Under the pieces are notes generated by a model. The model saw only the letters and a program-made list of their open reading frames with translations, did not search any database and was not told the DNA's origin. A stretch of 64,000 nucleotides of DNA from Halomonas sp. YLGW01 (GTDB lineage Bacteria > Pseudomonadota > Gammaproteobacteria > Pseudomonadales > Halomonadaceae): positions 1,178,001 through 1,242,000 of the forward strand of contig NZ_CP062005.1 in the NCBI RefSeq assembly GCF_014840935.1, given 5' to 3'. Shown piece after piece: positions 22,824 through 31,336 of this stretch (position 1 is its first letter; every line of letters starts with the position of its first letter). The position numbers were made by a program, and so were the translations under genes.

Positions 22824-23522
22824 ATGACGGGAGATCCGAAGCGCAGGTGGGCAGCCCTGTTAGCAGCGTTGGCACTGGCGCTGCTCGTCACCCTTGGCGT
22901 GTGGCTGTACCAGATGGGGTTCTTCCAGGTGGCCCGACTCGAGCGGCTAAGCGAGGAGCTGGGGCTCTGGGGGCCGCCGATGCTGGCCGGGGTGATCGCG
23001 CTGTCGGTGGTGGTCGGGCCGATTCCGACCATGGTGGGCAGCCTGGCGGCGGGCATGCTCTACGACCCGCTGCTGGCCTTTCTGCTCAGCATGGTGGGCG
23101 CCCTGGCGGGGGCCTGTATCAGCTTCTGGATCGCTCGCCTGCTGGGGCAGCCGCTGATCGAGCGGTACTTCCATGGCCACCTCGCGCTGTTTCCTCTCTG
23201 CCCTGAGCCGCTGCTCTTCGGCATGGTGGTGGTCGCACGGCTTATACCGGTGATGTCCTTCGCCCTGATCAGCTATGCCGCCGGGCTTACCGCCCTCTCG
23301 ACATGGCGGTTCCTGCTCGCCAGCGCCCTGGGCATGTCGCCCATGACACTTCTCTACGTGATGGCCGGGACCGGCCTCGCCCGTGACAGCGCCTGGGCGA
23401 TGATCGGCGGTATCCTCTTTCTGGGGCTGCTGCTGACCCTGCCGGCGCTGGTGGATGCGGGCTGGGTGCCCTTGCCCAGGCGTTGGCGGGAGCTTATCCA
23501 CCACCTGCGACACCCTCGGTGA
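22824..23522 (+). CDS. TVP38/TMEM64 (VTT/DedA-type) membrane protein
   Basis: 232 aa with about six hydrophobic helices. The first is ALLAALALALLVTLGVWLY near the N-terminus. The VTT-domain feature is VVGPIPTMVGSLAAGMLYDP followed by a second re-entrant-like segment, FGMVVVARLIPVMSFALISY. The family acts in membrane-lipid handling or ion tolerance in the inner membrane; its precise role is unknown. The start MTGDPKRRW was preferred (GGGGAGCG 3-8 nt upstream) over an in-frame ATG at 22713 that would add a non-hydrophobic, unconserved-looking 37-residue leader. Confidence 0.8.
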   Translation: MTGDPKRRWAALLAALALALLVTLGVWLYQMGFFQVARLERLSEELGLWGPPMLAGVIALSVVVGPIPTMVGSLAAGMLYDPLLAFLLSMVGALAGACISFWIARLLGQPLIERYFHGHLALFPLCPEPLLFGMVVVARLIPVMSFALISYAAGLTALSTWRFLLASALGMSPMTLLYVMAGTGLARDSAWAMIGGILFLGLLLTLPALVDAGWVPLPRRWRELIHHLRHPR

Positions 23523-23671
23523 TGGCGCAGGGCACCGGCTGCCTTCACCGTGTTCGGGCCTGGCCAGGATCTCGCATTTCACCGCGTCGCGCTTAACGAG
23601 AGCGCGGCAGGCCATGGTGAGGGCCGGCTATCATCGCGGCCATCGTCTGCCGTCACACAAGGAAGTTCTCC

Positions 23672-24067
23672 ATGCCCGTCATTCTCTACGTGCTGTTCGC
23701 CGTTTCGCTGCTGCCGATCCTGCTGGCCTGGGCAGGCGCGGCCTATCGGATTCGCCAGCTGGGCACGCTGGACAACCGGCATCCCCGGGCGCAGCAGGCC
23801 CGCCTGACCGGCGCCGGGGCCCGAGTCCAGGCGGCGCAGGCCAACGCCTGGGAGTCGCTGGGCGTGTTTACCGCGACTTGTGTGATTGCCCTGGCGGCAG
23901 GCGTCGAGCTGGAAAGCCTGACACCGGCGGCGTGGCTGTTCCTTGTGTGCCGGCTGCTTCATCCGCTGCTTTACGTCTTTAACCTCGCCTGGTGGCGGTC
24001 CGGCGTCTACGCTCTGGGCATGCTGTGCTGTGGCTATATCGTCTGGCGAGCGGCGACTCTGAGCTGA
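23672..24067 (+). CDS. MAPEG family membrane protein
   Basis: 131 aa with four transmembrane helices (about 4-24, 62-79, 84-104, 108-125) and the MAPEG-like pattern NRHPRAQQARLTGAGARVQAAQANAWESL, with Arg and Gln/Asn in the first cytoplasmic loop. The family includes microsomal glutathione transferases; bacterial members like this one are uncharacterised. AAGGAAG lies 7-8 nt upstream of the ATG. Monocistronic by spacing. Confidence 0.85.
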   Translation: MPVILYVLFAVSLLPILLAWAGAAYRIRQLGTLDNRHPRAQQARLTGAGARVQAAQANAWESLGVFTATCVIALAAGVELESLTPAAWLFLVCRLLHPLLYVFNLAWWRSGVYALGMLCCGYIVWRAATLS

Positions 24068-24177
24068 CCTTGAGCTGAATGGCCGAGTCGCTCGAGCCTG
24101 CACCATCATTCGCGCGGATCGAGCTGTTCGCCCTGGGGTTGCGAGATGATGATCGTCTACTAGAGGAGGAGGCCGCC

Positions 24178-24594
24178 ATGACCCCTCGAATCAGCATGAT
24201 CACTCTGGGCGTTCGCGATCTGGCAAGCTCGGTCCGCTTCTATGAGCAGGGCCTCGGCCTGCCGCGGATGGCTTCGCCCCCTGAGGTCGCCTTCTTTCCC
24301 CTCAACGGCAGTTGGCTTGGCCTGTATGGCCGCGAGGCCCTCGCCGAGGACGCCGGCGTGCCGGCCGAGGGGAGCGGTTTTCGTGGCGTCGCCTTGGCTC
24401 ACAACCTGGCCTCCGAGGTGGAGGTCGATGAGCTTCTCGCCCAGGCAGTTGCCGCCGGCGCCACCCTCATCTAGCCTGCCCAGAAGGTCTTCTGGGGCGG
24501 CTATTCCGGCTACTTCGCCGACCCCGACGGCCACCTGTGGGAGGTAGCCTACAACCCCTTCTGCTGGATCGGCCCAAGCGATGATGTTTCCTAA
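24178..24594 (+). pseudogene. VOC/glyoxalase-family gene interrupted by an in-frame TAG
   Basis: The frame from ATG 24178 encodes a VOC domain (MITLGVRDLASSVRFYEQGLG; EVAFFPLNGSWLGLYGRE) but hits TAG at 24472-24474. The same frame then continues PAQKVFWGGYSGYFADPDG and HLWEVAYNPF to TAA at 24592-24594. That segment is the C-terminal beta-alpha-beta-beta-beta unit with its metal-ligand Glu. The usual residue at the stop is Lys or Gln, so one base change (AAG or CAG to TAG) explains it. The truncated 98-aa product would lose the last metal ligand. Either a recent pseudogene, a sequencing error or readthrough. Confidence 0.8.
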
Positions 24595-24717
24595 GGCATT
24601 TCGCTACGGGCCGCGCCCCGAGTGCTGCCCGCCTGTAAAGGAGGGGGCGCCGTGAATCGACGCGCCAGGACGTCAGGTCAGGGGCGCTTAAGCGTTGAAC
24701 AGCTTCAGGGGATCAGG

Positions 24718-25455
24718 ATGATGATCCGTTACGCTCTCGCGTTGTTTGCTCTTATGGTGCTGGTCGCGCCTTCCGTTCGTGCGGAGCAGATCATTGCTGC
24801 CAGCTATGCCGAGCCGGTCGCACGCTACGGGCATTATGCCCTTGGCCGGCCCCATGAATACGCGCGTTTGGTAGCGACTACCGACACTGGGCGAGAAGTG
24901 GTGCTGGAGTTGCCCATGGAGGAGGTGTTCGAAGACCTGGCCCCGCGCCTCGTGCAATTGGCGGATCAGGCGCCCGCGGCATTGCTGGTCATTGTCAGTT
25001 CGCGAGACAGCGGGTCGCGGCTGGCGCTGGTCGGCCTGGATGGATCTCGGCTGGCGATAGTGGCGCAGTCGGCCCCGATCGGTATGACGAACCGTTGGCT
25101 TAACCCGGTCGGTGTCGCCGACCTGAGTGGCGAGGGTGAGGCAGAGATAGCCGCGGTAACGACACCCCACATAGGCGGCGTGCTGAGGGTCTACCGACAT
25201 AGCGGTGAGCGCTTGGTAGAGATCGACTCGCTGAGCGGGTTCTCAAATCATGTCTATGGCTCCCCAGAGCTGGATCTTTCCAGGCCCTCGATGATCGATG
25301 GGCGCATGCAGCTGTTGGTGCCCGACGCTAGGCGGCAGATTGTGCGCGTCATCATGCTGAGTGACGGGGAGCTGGTCGAAACCGATCGTTGTCTCTTTAG
25401 CGAGCCGATTACGGGCCCGGATGCGCTGGATGAGTGCGAGCGCCGTCTACATTAG
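24718..25455 (+). CDS. Exported FG-GAP/VCBS-like protein of unknown function
   Basis: About 245 aa. The N-terminus MMIRYALALFALMVLVAPSVRA is a clear Sec signal peptide with cleavage after A-x-A-like VRA. The mature part includes NPVGVADLSGEGEAEIAAVTTPHIGGVLRVY, an FG-GAP-type calcium-binding blade motif, so a small beta-propeller-like periplasmic protein is likely. The start is 24718 or 24721 (AGGGGA at 24707-24712 suits either). I do not recognise a specific family. It is not obviously in an operon. Confidence 0.65.
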   Translation: MMIRYALALFALMVLVAPSVRAEQIIAASYAEPVARYGHYALGRPHEYARLVATTDTGREVVLELPMEEVFEDLAPRLVQLADQAPAALLVIVSSRDSGSRLALVGLDGSRLAIVAQSAPIGMTNRWLNPVGVADLSGEGEAEIAAVTTPHIGGVLRVYRHSGERLVEIDSLSGFSNHVYGSPELDLSRPSMIDGRMQLLVPDARRQIVRVIMLSDGELVETDRCLFSEPITGPDALDECERRLH

Positions 25456-25671
25456 TTTCATGATCCCTGACAACCTCGTGAAGGCGTCCACTGCGGCCTG
25501 CTGACCTGATGCCAAGGCGTCGAAGGGCGGGGCGATCTATTCTTGAGTGAGGCTCGGCGACCATGGCTGGTGTCATGGCGCCTGCATTGGTGAGCGTGAC
25601 GCGAAGGGTCGCCGCGGCGGCCAAGTGCCTGCACGTGCCGATAATGGCGCTCACACAATAGAGGAAGGCAG

Positions 25672-25953
25672 ATGACAACGCTGATCGTGTTTCACGAAGT
25701 CGAAGATGGCGAATGCTGGGCGAAGGCCTGGAAGAAAGGGCCGGGCAGCCGGCACGAGATGTTCGCCCAGATCGGTGTCAGCGCTCGCACCTTCAAGAAC
25801 CCCGAGCACCCGAACTCTGTAGGGCTGATTCTGGAGGTGCCGGACATGGCGCGCTTCCAGTCCTTCATGGCCTCCGACGAGGCCAAGCAGGCCATGGAAG
25901 AGGACCGCCTGAAGGTCGACACCATGCGGATGCTCGGTGAGTTCACGCCCTGA
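25672..25953 (+). CDS. Small conserved hypothetical protein (dimeric alpha/beta-barrel-like)
   Basis: 93 aa beginning MTTLIVFHEVEDGECWAKAW, with pattern VGLILEVPDMARFQSFMASDEAKQAME. The beta-alpha-beta arrangement and the motif of a strand followed by a helix that counts substitution-tolerant Ala/Lys are reminiscent of dimeric ferredoxin-like barrels (ABM/DUF1330 type). AGGAAGG precedes the ATG by 5 nt. The function is unknown; the neighbours are unrelated singletons. Confidence 0.65.
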   Translation: MTTLIVFHEVEDGECWAKAWKKGPGSRHEMFAQIGVSARTFKNPEHPNSVGLILEVPDMARFQSFMASDEAKQAMEEDRLKVDTMRMLGEFTP

Positions 25954-26165
25954 TGCGGCGATGTCTGGGGGCTTCGGGTGGCTGGGTCGGATGGATGGGC
26001 CGGGGTCAGGTTCCGCTGGGGCGTCTTGGCTGGGTAGCGTCTCGGCGTTGTGCTACGGGTTGAATAACGCGCCCTCGACCATCATTTCCTCATGCAGCGC
26101 CGTCGCGTGATCGATGGCGTCTGATGCCGTTTTCCTTGATATCCATCCGACAGGAGGTTGTCCTC

Positions 26166-26642
26166 ATGGCCTTTGCACCCTCGAGCATGCAGCTTACCAG
26201 TTCTGCTTTCGCCGCCCACGGGGCAATTCCCGCCAAACATACCGGGGAAGGGGAGAACGTGTCTCCGGCTCTTGAATGGACGGACGCGCCTGAAGGCACC
26301 AAGGCGTTCGCGGTGATCTGCCATGACCCGGACGCACCGCTGGTCCAGAACGGCAGCTACGGCTTCGTGCACTGGCTGCTCTACAACCTGCCGGCCGACA
26401 CGACGTCCCTGGGGGAGGCCACCACGGTGGGTACCCGTGGTGTCAACGATACCGGCAACATCGGCTACGGCGGGCCCATGCCGCCGGAAGGCCATGGCGT
26501 GCACCTGTACTACTTCTGGGTGCTGGCGCTGGATGCGCCGACCGAGCTGCCCGAGGGTCTGACCCTGCCGGAGCTTCTCACGGAGCTTGAACCGCACCTG
26601 CTGGGCATGAACCGCCTGGTTGGTACCTACCGCCGCGACTGA
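26166..26642 (+). CDS. YbhB/YbcL family (PEBP, Raf-kinase-inhibitor-like) protein
   Basis: 158 aa. Typical bacterial PEBP motifs are present: IPAKHTGEGENVSPALEW, the CHDPDAP ligand-pocket segment, GFVHWLLYNLP, GYGGPMPPEGHGVHLYYFWV. AGGAGG at 26152-26157 sits 8 nt before ATG 26166, which fixes the start. Cytoplasmic (no signal peptide). Physiological ligand and role are unknown. Confidence 0.9.
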   Translation: MAFAPSSMQLTSSAFAAHGAIPAKHTGEGENVSPALEWTDAPEGTKAFAVICHDPDAPLVQNGSYGFVHWLLYNLPADTTSLGEATTVGTRGVNDTGNIGYGGPMPPEGHGVHLYYFWVLALDAPTELPEGLTLPELLTELEPHLLGMNRLVGTYRRD

Positions 26643-26680
26643 ATGGCTTGCCCCGTCCGTCAGGGCGGTCCCTCCCCATG

Positions 26681-26716
26681 AGCCGTGGTGCAGGCGTCAC
26701 CGCACGCGCCACGGCT
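26681..26716. terminator. Inverted repeat between convergent ybhB-like and thioredoxin-like genes
   Basis: AGCCGTGG and CCACGGCT pair over a 20-nt loop that can itself pair partly (GTG/CAC). It lies in the 76-bp convergent gap; a short T-tract is lacking. A weak bidirectional terminator is likely. Confidence 0.5.
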
Positions 26717-26718
26717 GT

Positions 26719-27267
26719 CTATTTCCACTTGATGTTGCAGCCAATCGCCGGCCGCTGATCCGGGTCCGGGGCCTCGCCCGAGAGCACCGCATCGGCGGCG
26801 GCCCGCAGGTCCTTGCCGGTCACCGGCAGGTCCTGGCCGGGGCGACTGGCGTCGAACTGGCCGCGGTAGGCCAGCCGGTGGTCACGGTCGTAGAGGAAGA
26901 AGTCCGGCGTGCAGGCGGCGCCGAAGGCGCGGGCCACCTTCTGGGTCTCGTCGACCAGATAGGGGAAGGTATAGCCGCGCCGCCTGGCTTCCTCGACCAT
27001 GCGCTCGGGGCTGTCGTCAGGATGTGCCATCGCATCGTTGCTGTTGATGGCGACGATCTCGAGGCCGTGGTCGTGATACTCCTGAGCGAAGTCGGAAAAC
27101 GCATAGGCGATGTGCTTAACGAAGGGGCAGTGGTTGCAGAGGAAGGCCACCAGCACGGGGCTGTCCTGAAACTGCTCACTGCTGATCGGCTGGCCGTGGG
27201 CATCTCTGAGGTGAAAGGCGGGCAGAGGGCTGCCCAATGCGACCATCTTTGACGGGGTGAGCGACAT
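26719..27267 (-). CDS. Thioredoxin-family (AhpC/TSA-like) protein
   Basis: 182 aa with a thioredoxin fold. The redox motif is CNHCPFVKHI at about residues 44-48, after the strand VLVAFLCNHC. CTPDFFLYDRDHRLAYRGQFD gives the cis-Pro and later strands. No signal peptide, so cytoplasmic. This family (often annotated as thioredoxin family or alkyl hydroperoxide reductase-like) has no assigned substrate. GGAGAGGGG precedes the ATG. Confidence 0.85.
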   Translation of the reverse strand: MSLTPSKMVALGSPLPAFHLRDAHGQPISSEQFQDSPVLVAFLCNHCPFVKHIAYAFSDFAQEYHDHGLEIVAINSNDAMAHPDDSPERMVEEARRRGYTFPYLVDETQKVARAFGAACTPDFFLYDRDHRLAYRGQFDASRPGQDLPVTGKDLRAAADAVLSGEAPDPDQRPAIGCNIKWK

Positions 27268-27397
27268 GGCAATCCCCTCTCCTGATCCGTGGATGAATAA
27301 AGGCGGTACTGAGCCATCCTTTCAGCGTAGCAAACTCATCGCCGCGCTGGCTCGCGTATGGCTGATCTGCGTCAGTAGCTGCAACAATGTCCTGGAC

Positions 27398-28300
27398 TCA
27401 GCTGCCGCTCAGACAGTTCGGCAGGCTGTCACGCAGGGAGCGGGGAATGATGCCCAGGTCGGTAAAGGTGCCGACACCCTCGCCGACGATGTTGTCCTGT
27501 GCCAGCAGCGCCAGCTGGTCGTGGGTCAGCGGCGGGCGGGGCAGGGGAGAGAACAGCGTGGCGAGAGCGTGCCACACCGGCCAGGGCACCGGCACCAGCG
27601 GGTGTTCGCGGCGCAAGTGAGCCATCACCAGGGTGAGGATGTCGCGATAGCGCATCACGTCCTCGCCGCCCAGCTCGAAGAGCCGCCAGGCCGGCGGACG
27701 CGGGCCCATGATGTTCCCCACCGCGCGGGCGACATCCCCCACATGGACCGGCTGCAGGCGGGTCTCGCCGCGGCCGAACAGCGGGATCGCCGGCAGACGG
27801 GTGAGCGTCTCGAGGGTCGACAGGAAGGCGTCGCCGGGGCCGAACAGCACGCTGGGTCTCAGCAAGCTGGCCTTGGGAAATGCCCGGAGCACCGCGGCCT
27901 CGCCCCGGGCGCGGGCGCTGATATATCGGGAGGTCGAGTGCTCGTCCACGCCGATCCCGGAGACATGGACCAACCGGGTGATTCCGGCCTCGCGGGCGAG
28001 CCTGGCCAGGCGACCGGCCCCTTCCACGTGGATGGCATCGAAGCTCAGTCGGCGCGATTCCACATACAGGCTCACCGCATTCACCGCGCCGCTGGCGCCG
28101 GCCAGCGCCTCACGCACGCTGTCATCGTCGCGGATGTCGGCGCTGGAGAGGCTCAGCGGGTCGCCGTCGTCAATGCCACCGGGAAGGCGTGGCGTCCGGG
28201 CGACGATGCGCACGGCATGGCCGGCCTCCAACAGTTCGCGCACGATTGCCCGTCCCAGGAAGCCGGTACCGCCGAACACCGTGATAGGGCCGTCGGGCAT
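27398..28300 (-). CDS. NAD(P)H-binding SDR, complex I NDUFA9-like
   Basis: 300 aa, an atypical short-chain dehydrogenase. The N-terminal ITVFGGTGFLGRAIVRELLEAG is a Rossmann GxxGxxG motif. LVHVSGIGVDEHSTSRYISARARGE holds the Ser...Tyr-like region, with Y followed by SARARGE instead of the classical YxxxK. LLRPSVLFGPGDAF follows. Homologues are implicated in ubiquinone- or electron-transport-related functions. 26 bp separate it from the upstream FrnE-like gene, so the two are likely co-transcribed. Confidence 0.85.
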   Translation of the reverse strand: MPDGPITVFGGTGFLGRAIVRELLEAGHAVRIVARTPRLPGGIDDGDPLSLSSADIRDDDSVREALAGASGAVNAVSLYVESRRLSFDAIHVEGAGRLARLAREAGITRLVHVSGIGVDEHSTSRYISARARGEAAVLRAFPKASLLRPSVLFGPGDAFLSTLETLTRLPAIPLFGRGETRLQPVHVGDVARAVGNIMGPRPPAWRLFELGGEDVMRYRDILTLVMAHLRREHPLVPVPWPVWHALATLFSPLPRPPLTHDQLALLAQDNIVGEGVGTFTDLGIIPRSLRDSLPNCLSGS

Positions 28301-28325
28301 GGGGTCTCTCTCGTTCGACAGGGGA

Positions 28326-28976
28326 TCAGTCCATCAGATCGAGCAGCCGCTCCACGGCCAGCAGCAGCTGGCGGCGCGGCTGGGCGCCCTCGAGGATACC
28401 GGCATGCTCGCCGTTCAGCGAGAAGCGCAGGCCCGGCACGCCCTGAATGCCGAGCGCCTGCGCGGCCTGCTGGTCGGCGAGTACCCGCTCACGATATCGC
28501 CCCTCACCGAGCGCTGCCTCGAGCGATGCGCCATCCAGGCCGAGCCTATCGGCGACCGCGACCAGCGCCGCCGGGTCCGCCAGGTCCAGGCTGTCCTCGA
28601 AGAAGCCACGGAACAGCGCCGAGCGCAGGGTGTCGGCGGAGTTGAATTTTTCGATGGTGTTGGTGGCATCAACCTCTTTGGCCCAGGCGGTCGCCTCGTG
28701 GGCCAGCCGCGAGCGGGGCTGGATGCGCGGCAGACGCAGCGTCATGCCACGCTCTTCGGCCATGGGATACACGGCGCGGCCCCAGATGTCGTGGAGGTAG
28801 TCGCCGTCCGGCTCCAGTGTCGGCACGGGCTCCGGGCGCAGCTCGAAGGCCCGCCAGCGAATCTCGATTGCCTCACCGAAGCGTGTCTTGAGTGCCGCCA
28901 GTTCAGGCTCTTCCAGATAGCAGAAGGGGCAGACGTAATCGCTGAACACATCGATGCTGATACGGGGTGTGCTCAT
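28326..28976 (-). CDS. DsbA-family oxidoreductase, FrnE-like
   Basis: 216 aa. DVFSDYVCPFCYLEEPEL has the CxxC motif CPFC at the N-terminus, and the C-terminal GIQGVPGLRFSLNG supplies the cis-Pro loop; a helical insertion lies between. No signal peptide is present, so it belongs to the cytoplasmic FrnE/2-hydroxychromene-isomerase-like branch rather than periplasmic DsbA. The start 28976 (MSTPRISIDVF) was chosen because GAGG precedes it and the upstream extension has no fold-compatible sequence. Confidence 0.88.
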   Translation of the reverse strand: MSTPRISIDVFSDYVCPFCYLEEPELAALKTRFGEAIEIRWRAFELRPEPVPTLEPDGDYLHDIWGRAVYPMAEERGMTLRLPRIQPRSRLAHEATAWAKEVDATNTIEKFNSADTLRSALFRGFFEDSLDLADPAALVAVADRLGLDGASLEAALGEGRYRERVLADQQAAQALGIQGVPGLRFSLNGEHAGILEGAQPRRQLLLAVERLLDLMD

Positions 28977-29100
28977 GGGATGCCTCATCGGAAAATATCG
29001 CGACACGATAGCTTGAGAGGCGGCGGTGGGCAAAGCCGTTGCTACCTGGCCGAGAGGCGGCGTGTCGCGTTCAGCGAGCCGTCCCAACGATCTCATGACT

Positions 29101-29292
29101 AGCCCTGCCGGGCGCTGGACTGGCCTGCGTAAGACGCGGAGGACCTTTGAGAATCAGTAGCCCCCAAGTTGACAGCAGGATGACATGGAATAGACTCTCC
29201 AGCCTTTTACTCATGCTGCATGGTTTCAGGCGTCACGCTTGGTGCCAGCATGGGTACTCATGGAGCTACATCGGCATCAAAAGAGGATTTTG
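29101..29292 (+). promoter_or_regulatory. Divergent intergenic region with candidate promoter for the YrbL-like gene
   Basis: The gap 28977-29292 separates two divergent genes. TTGACA at 29169-29174 and TAGACT at 29191-29196, with a 16-bp spacer, form a reasonable sigma-70 promoter pointing right. AGAGG lies 7 nt before the ATG at 29293. I see no PhoP box. Confidence 0.5.
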
Positions 29293-30015
29293 ATGCCTAA
29301 GGCTAGGAAAGGACGCACCTTGAAGAAGTATTCGATTCCCGACATCTCCCGCGGTTCTCCCCTCGTGCTCAGAAACAGCCTGCGGATCGGGCGGGGGAAC
29401 AAACGTGATTGCTATGTGCACCCTGATGACGCCGGTCAATGCATCAAGGTGCCGCGCCATCCGACGCGTCAAGATGAGTGCCAGGAGCAGAGCATCGTAG
29501 AGTGGCACTACATCAATCATCTCAAGCAGCGCTGCGTGCCCCTGGCTCACGTGATCGATTGCCATGGCTGGGTTTATACAAGCCAGGGGGTGGGGCTTGT
29601 CATGGAGCGTGTTCAGGACGATGACGGTGCTCCGGCCCTGACCCTGCGGGACGCCTTAATACAGCGCCGCATCAGCAGAGGTCAGATCGAACGCATGCTG
29701 GCGATATTGAAGGACTGGGCGATTGCGCATGCGATTGTGATTGCTGACCTGAATACGGATAACCTGATGATCCGGTCAGGGGAGACCGAGTCTGTCTTTG
29801 TGCTGGTAGATGGCTTCGGCAGCCGTAGGCCTGACTGGAAATTCTCGCTGTATCAAAAGCTCCCCTCCCTTTCCCGCTGGAAGACCAAGCGTCAATGGAA
29901 ACGTCAGGAAGTCACCCTGTTCAAGACTGTAGATGAAATATTGGCTGATCGTTGCGTCAATCGGCATTCTCCCGATGACGTGTCGACGCCAGCCTTGATT
30001 CGATCAGAACCTTAG
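29293..30015 (+). CDS. YrbL-family protein (kinase-fold-like)
   Basis: 240 aa resembling E. coli YrbL (PhoP regulatory network protein). Seen: GRGNKRDCYVHPDDAGQCIKVPR (glycine-rich loop plus Lys, like YrbL GTGRHRKCYAHPEDAQRCIK), GLVMERVQDDDG, and a catalytic-loop-like IADLNTDNLMIR. The Mg-binding region reads VLVDGFGSRR. Together these suggest a protein-kinase-like fold. Codon use and base composition are noticeably less GC-rich than the neighbours, and the gene is followed by a perfect CGCGTTT tandem repeat, so lateral acquisition is possible. Biochemical function is unknown. Confidence 0.82.
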   Translation: MPKARKGRTLKKYSIPDISRGSPLVLRNSLRIGRGNKRDCYVHPDDAGQCIKVPRHPTRQDECQEQSIVEWHYINHLKQRCVPLAHVIDCHGWVYTSQGVGLVMERVQDDDGAPALTLRDALIQRRISRGQIERMLAILKDWAIAHAIVIADLNTDNLMIRSGETESVFVLVDGFGSRRPDWKFSLYQKLPSLSRWKTKRQWKRQEVTLFKTVDEILADRCVNRHSPDDVSTPALIRSEP

Positions 30016-30016
30016 T

Positions 30017-30044
30017 CGCGTTTCGCGTTTCGCGTTTCGCGTTT
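30017..30044. repeat. Four perfect CGCGTTT tandem copies
   Basis: A 7-bp unit is repeated four times without a mismatch, starting 1 bp after the YrbL-like stop codon. The remaining sequence to 30274 holds no credible gene; it shows only scattered TTCCCTCGA-type short repeats. Confidence 0.9.
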
Positions 30045-30274
30045 AATGCATGTCTCGTGGGGCTTCCTTGCCCCGAATCGCTTTCTTCGAGCTCATTCCC
30101 TCGAAGGTCGTTACGCGGAATCCTTTCCTCGAGCGGGTTCCCTTGAGTTACTTTGCGTGAGTGTTCAAATTGCCAAGAGGCACCTCTTGCCTCTCACGGT
30201 CGCCACCGATGCGATGATGTCGCGCACTCACATCAATCAGGTGATGACCACCAATGGTCGGCGAGTAAGCCGGA

Positions 30275-30880
30275 TCACATATGCCGCTGCTTGCAGTTCA
30301 CCGCTGGGTTGAAGGGCTCGAGGTTGCCATGGGCATTCTCGCGCAGCCAGACATGCTGGTCGTAGTGGGGCGCGAAGCCGTGCGCCTCGTCGGCGGCCGT
30401 GGCCGGGTCATCGGCCATGGCATCCCAGCTGCGGCCAGCCAGGCTCGGCGGCTGGGTATGGCCCGCTGCCGCCCAGGCCTGCTCGAACACCAGGTTCTCC
30501 ACCCCGACAAGCACCAGGGAGCCGTCGTCCTGAGGCTCGTAGAGCAGGATGCCAGGGCTGTGGAAGTCGGTATGGATGCCGGTGCCCTCGACCCGTGGCT
30601 CGGTTACTGTGATGCCGAGCAGATCCGGGCGCAGGTAGTGGATGCCCATGCTGCCCAGTTCTGTTGGCATGCCATGGGCATCGGCGCGCACGCACTCACC
30701 GGAAGGCTCCGGTATATAGCCTTCTGCCAAGGCGACGTTGACGTCCTGGAAGCGGGCGGTGGCGGTACGGATCGATTCGATCAGGGCGGTGATGTCTTCG
30801 TGTTCGGGAGTGGTGGCGGTCGCTGGCCCAGCCATGGCGAGGCCGGTTGCGATCAGGCCACCCAGTACGATCCTATGCAT
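30275..30880 (-). CDS. Secreted hypothetical protein
   Basis: 201 aa with signal peptide MHRIVLGGLIATGLAMAGPATA. The mature part contains a DUF-like pattern GECVRADAHGMPTELGSMG and HYLRPDLLGI, then DFHSPGILLYEPQDDGSLVLVGVENLVF and a C-terminal HYDQHVWLRENAHGNLEPFNP. Several His and Asp residues suggest metal binding, but I do not recognise the family. AGGAGG 8 nt upstream fixes the start at 30880. A purine-rich tandem repeat on this strand lies about 85-150 bp upstream. Confidence 0.75.
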   Translation of the reverse strand: MHRIVLGGLIATGLAMAGPATATTPEHEDITALIESIRTATARFQDVNVALAEGYIPEPSGECVRADAHGMPTELGSMGIHYLRPDLLGITVTEPRVEGTGIHTDFHSPGILLYEPQDDGSLVLVGVENLVFEQAWAAAGHTQPPSLAGRSWDAMADDPATAADEAHGFAPHYDQHVWLRENAHGNLEPFNPAVNCKQRHM

Positions 30881-30963
30881 GTGTGTATCCTCCTCCCGCT
30901 TCTCATTTAATTGGATTGGAGAGACGGAAGTCTTTCGGTCAAGGGTTTTGCGGATCATGCATG

Positions 30964-31028
30964 CTCCCTCCTGCTCCCTCCTGCTCCCTCCTGCTCCCTC
31001 TTTCTCCCTCTCCTTCTCCTTCTCCTTC
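30964..31028. repeat. Polypyrimidine/polypurine tandem tract
   Basis: Three perfect 10-bp CTCCCTCCTG copies (30964-30993), then a degenerate fourth (CTCCCTCTTT) and CTCCTT runs to 31028. The strand is nearly pure pyrimidine for about 65 bp, interrupted by a G in each unit. It is upstream of the secreted hypothetical gene (purine strand sense) and lies in the 456-bp divergent gap 30881-31336, the rest of which shows nothing else I can name. Confidence 0.9.
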
Positions 31029-31336
31029 ACAGATAGGGGCAGTGGACGTGAGCGCAAAACGGACGACTGGATCCTGCGCTTCGAGCATGTTCTTTGAGAA
31101 TAGTGAGCTTCGAGGGCGCGTTCGTGCGGTTTTGATAGTGAATTGTGACCCCTTAAAGGTGAGCGTCCAGGATAGACAAGATGCTGAGTGCGGCTCATTC
31201 TCCTTGCCGGCGAACCTGAGTCACACTGCTTGTATGGGCTTGCATCTCGACATCCTCTGCCATCCCCGCACAGGCCTTGGCGCTCGCTGGCCGGGTGTGA
31301 CGGAGCGGCCACCATGCTCGCTATAGGAAAGCTGCG

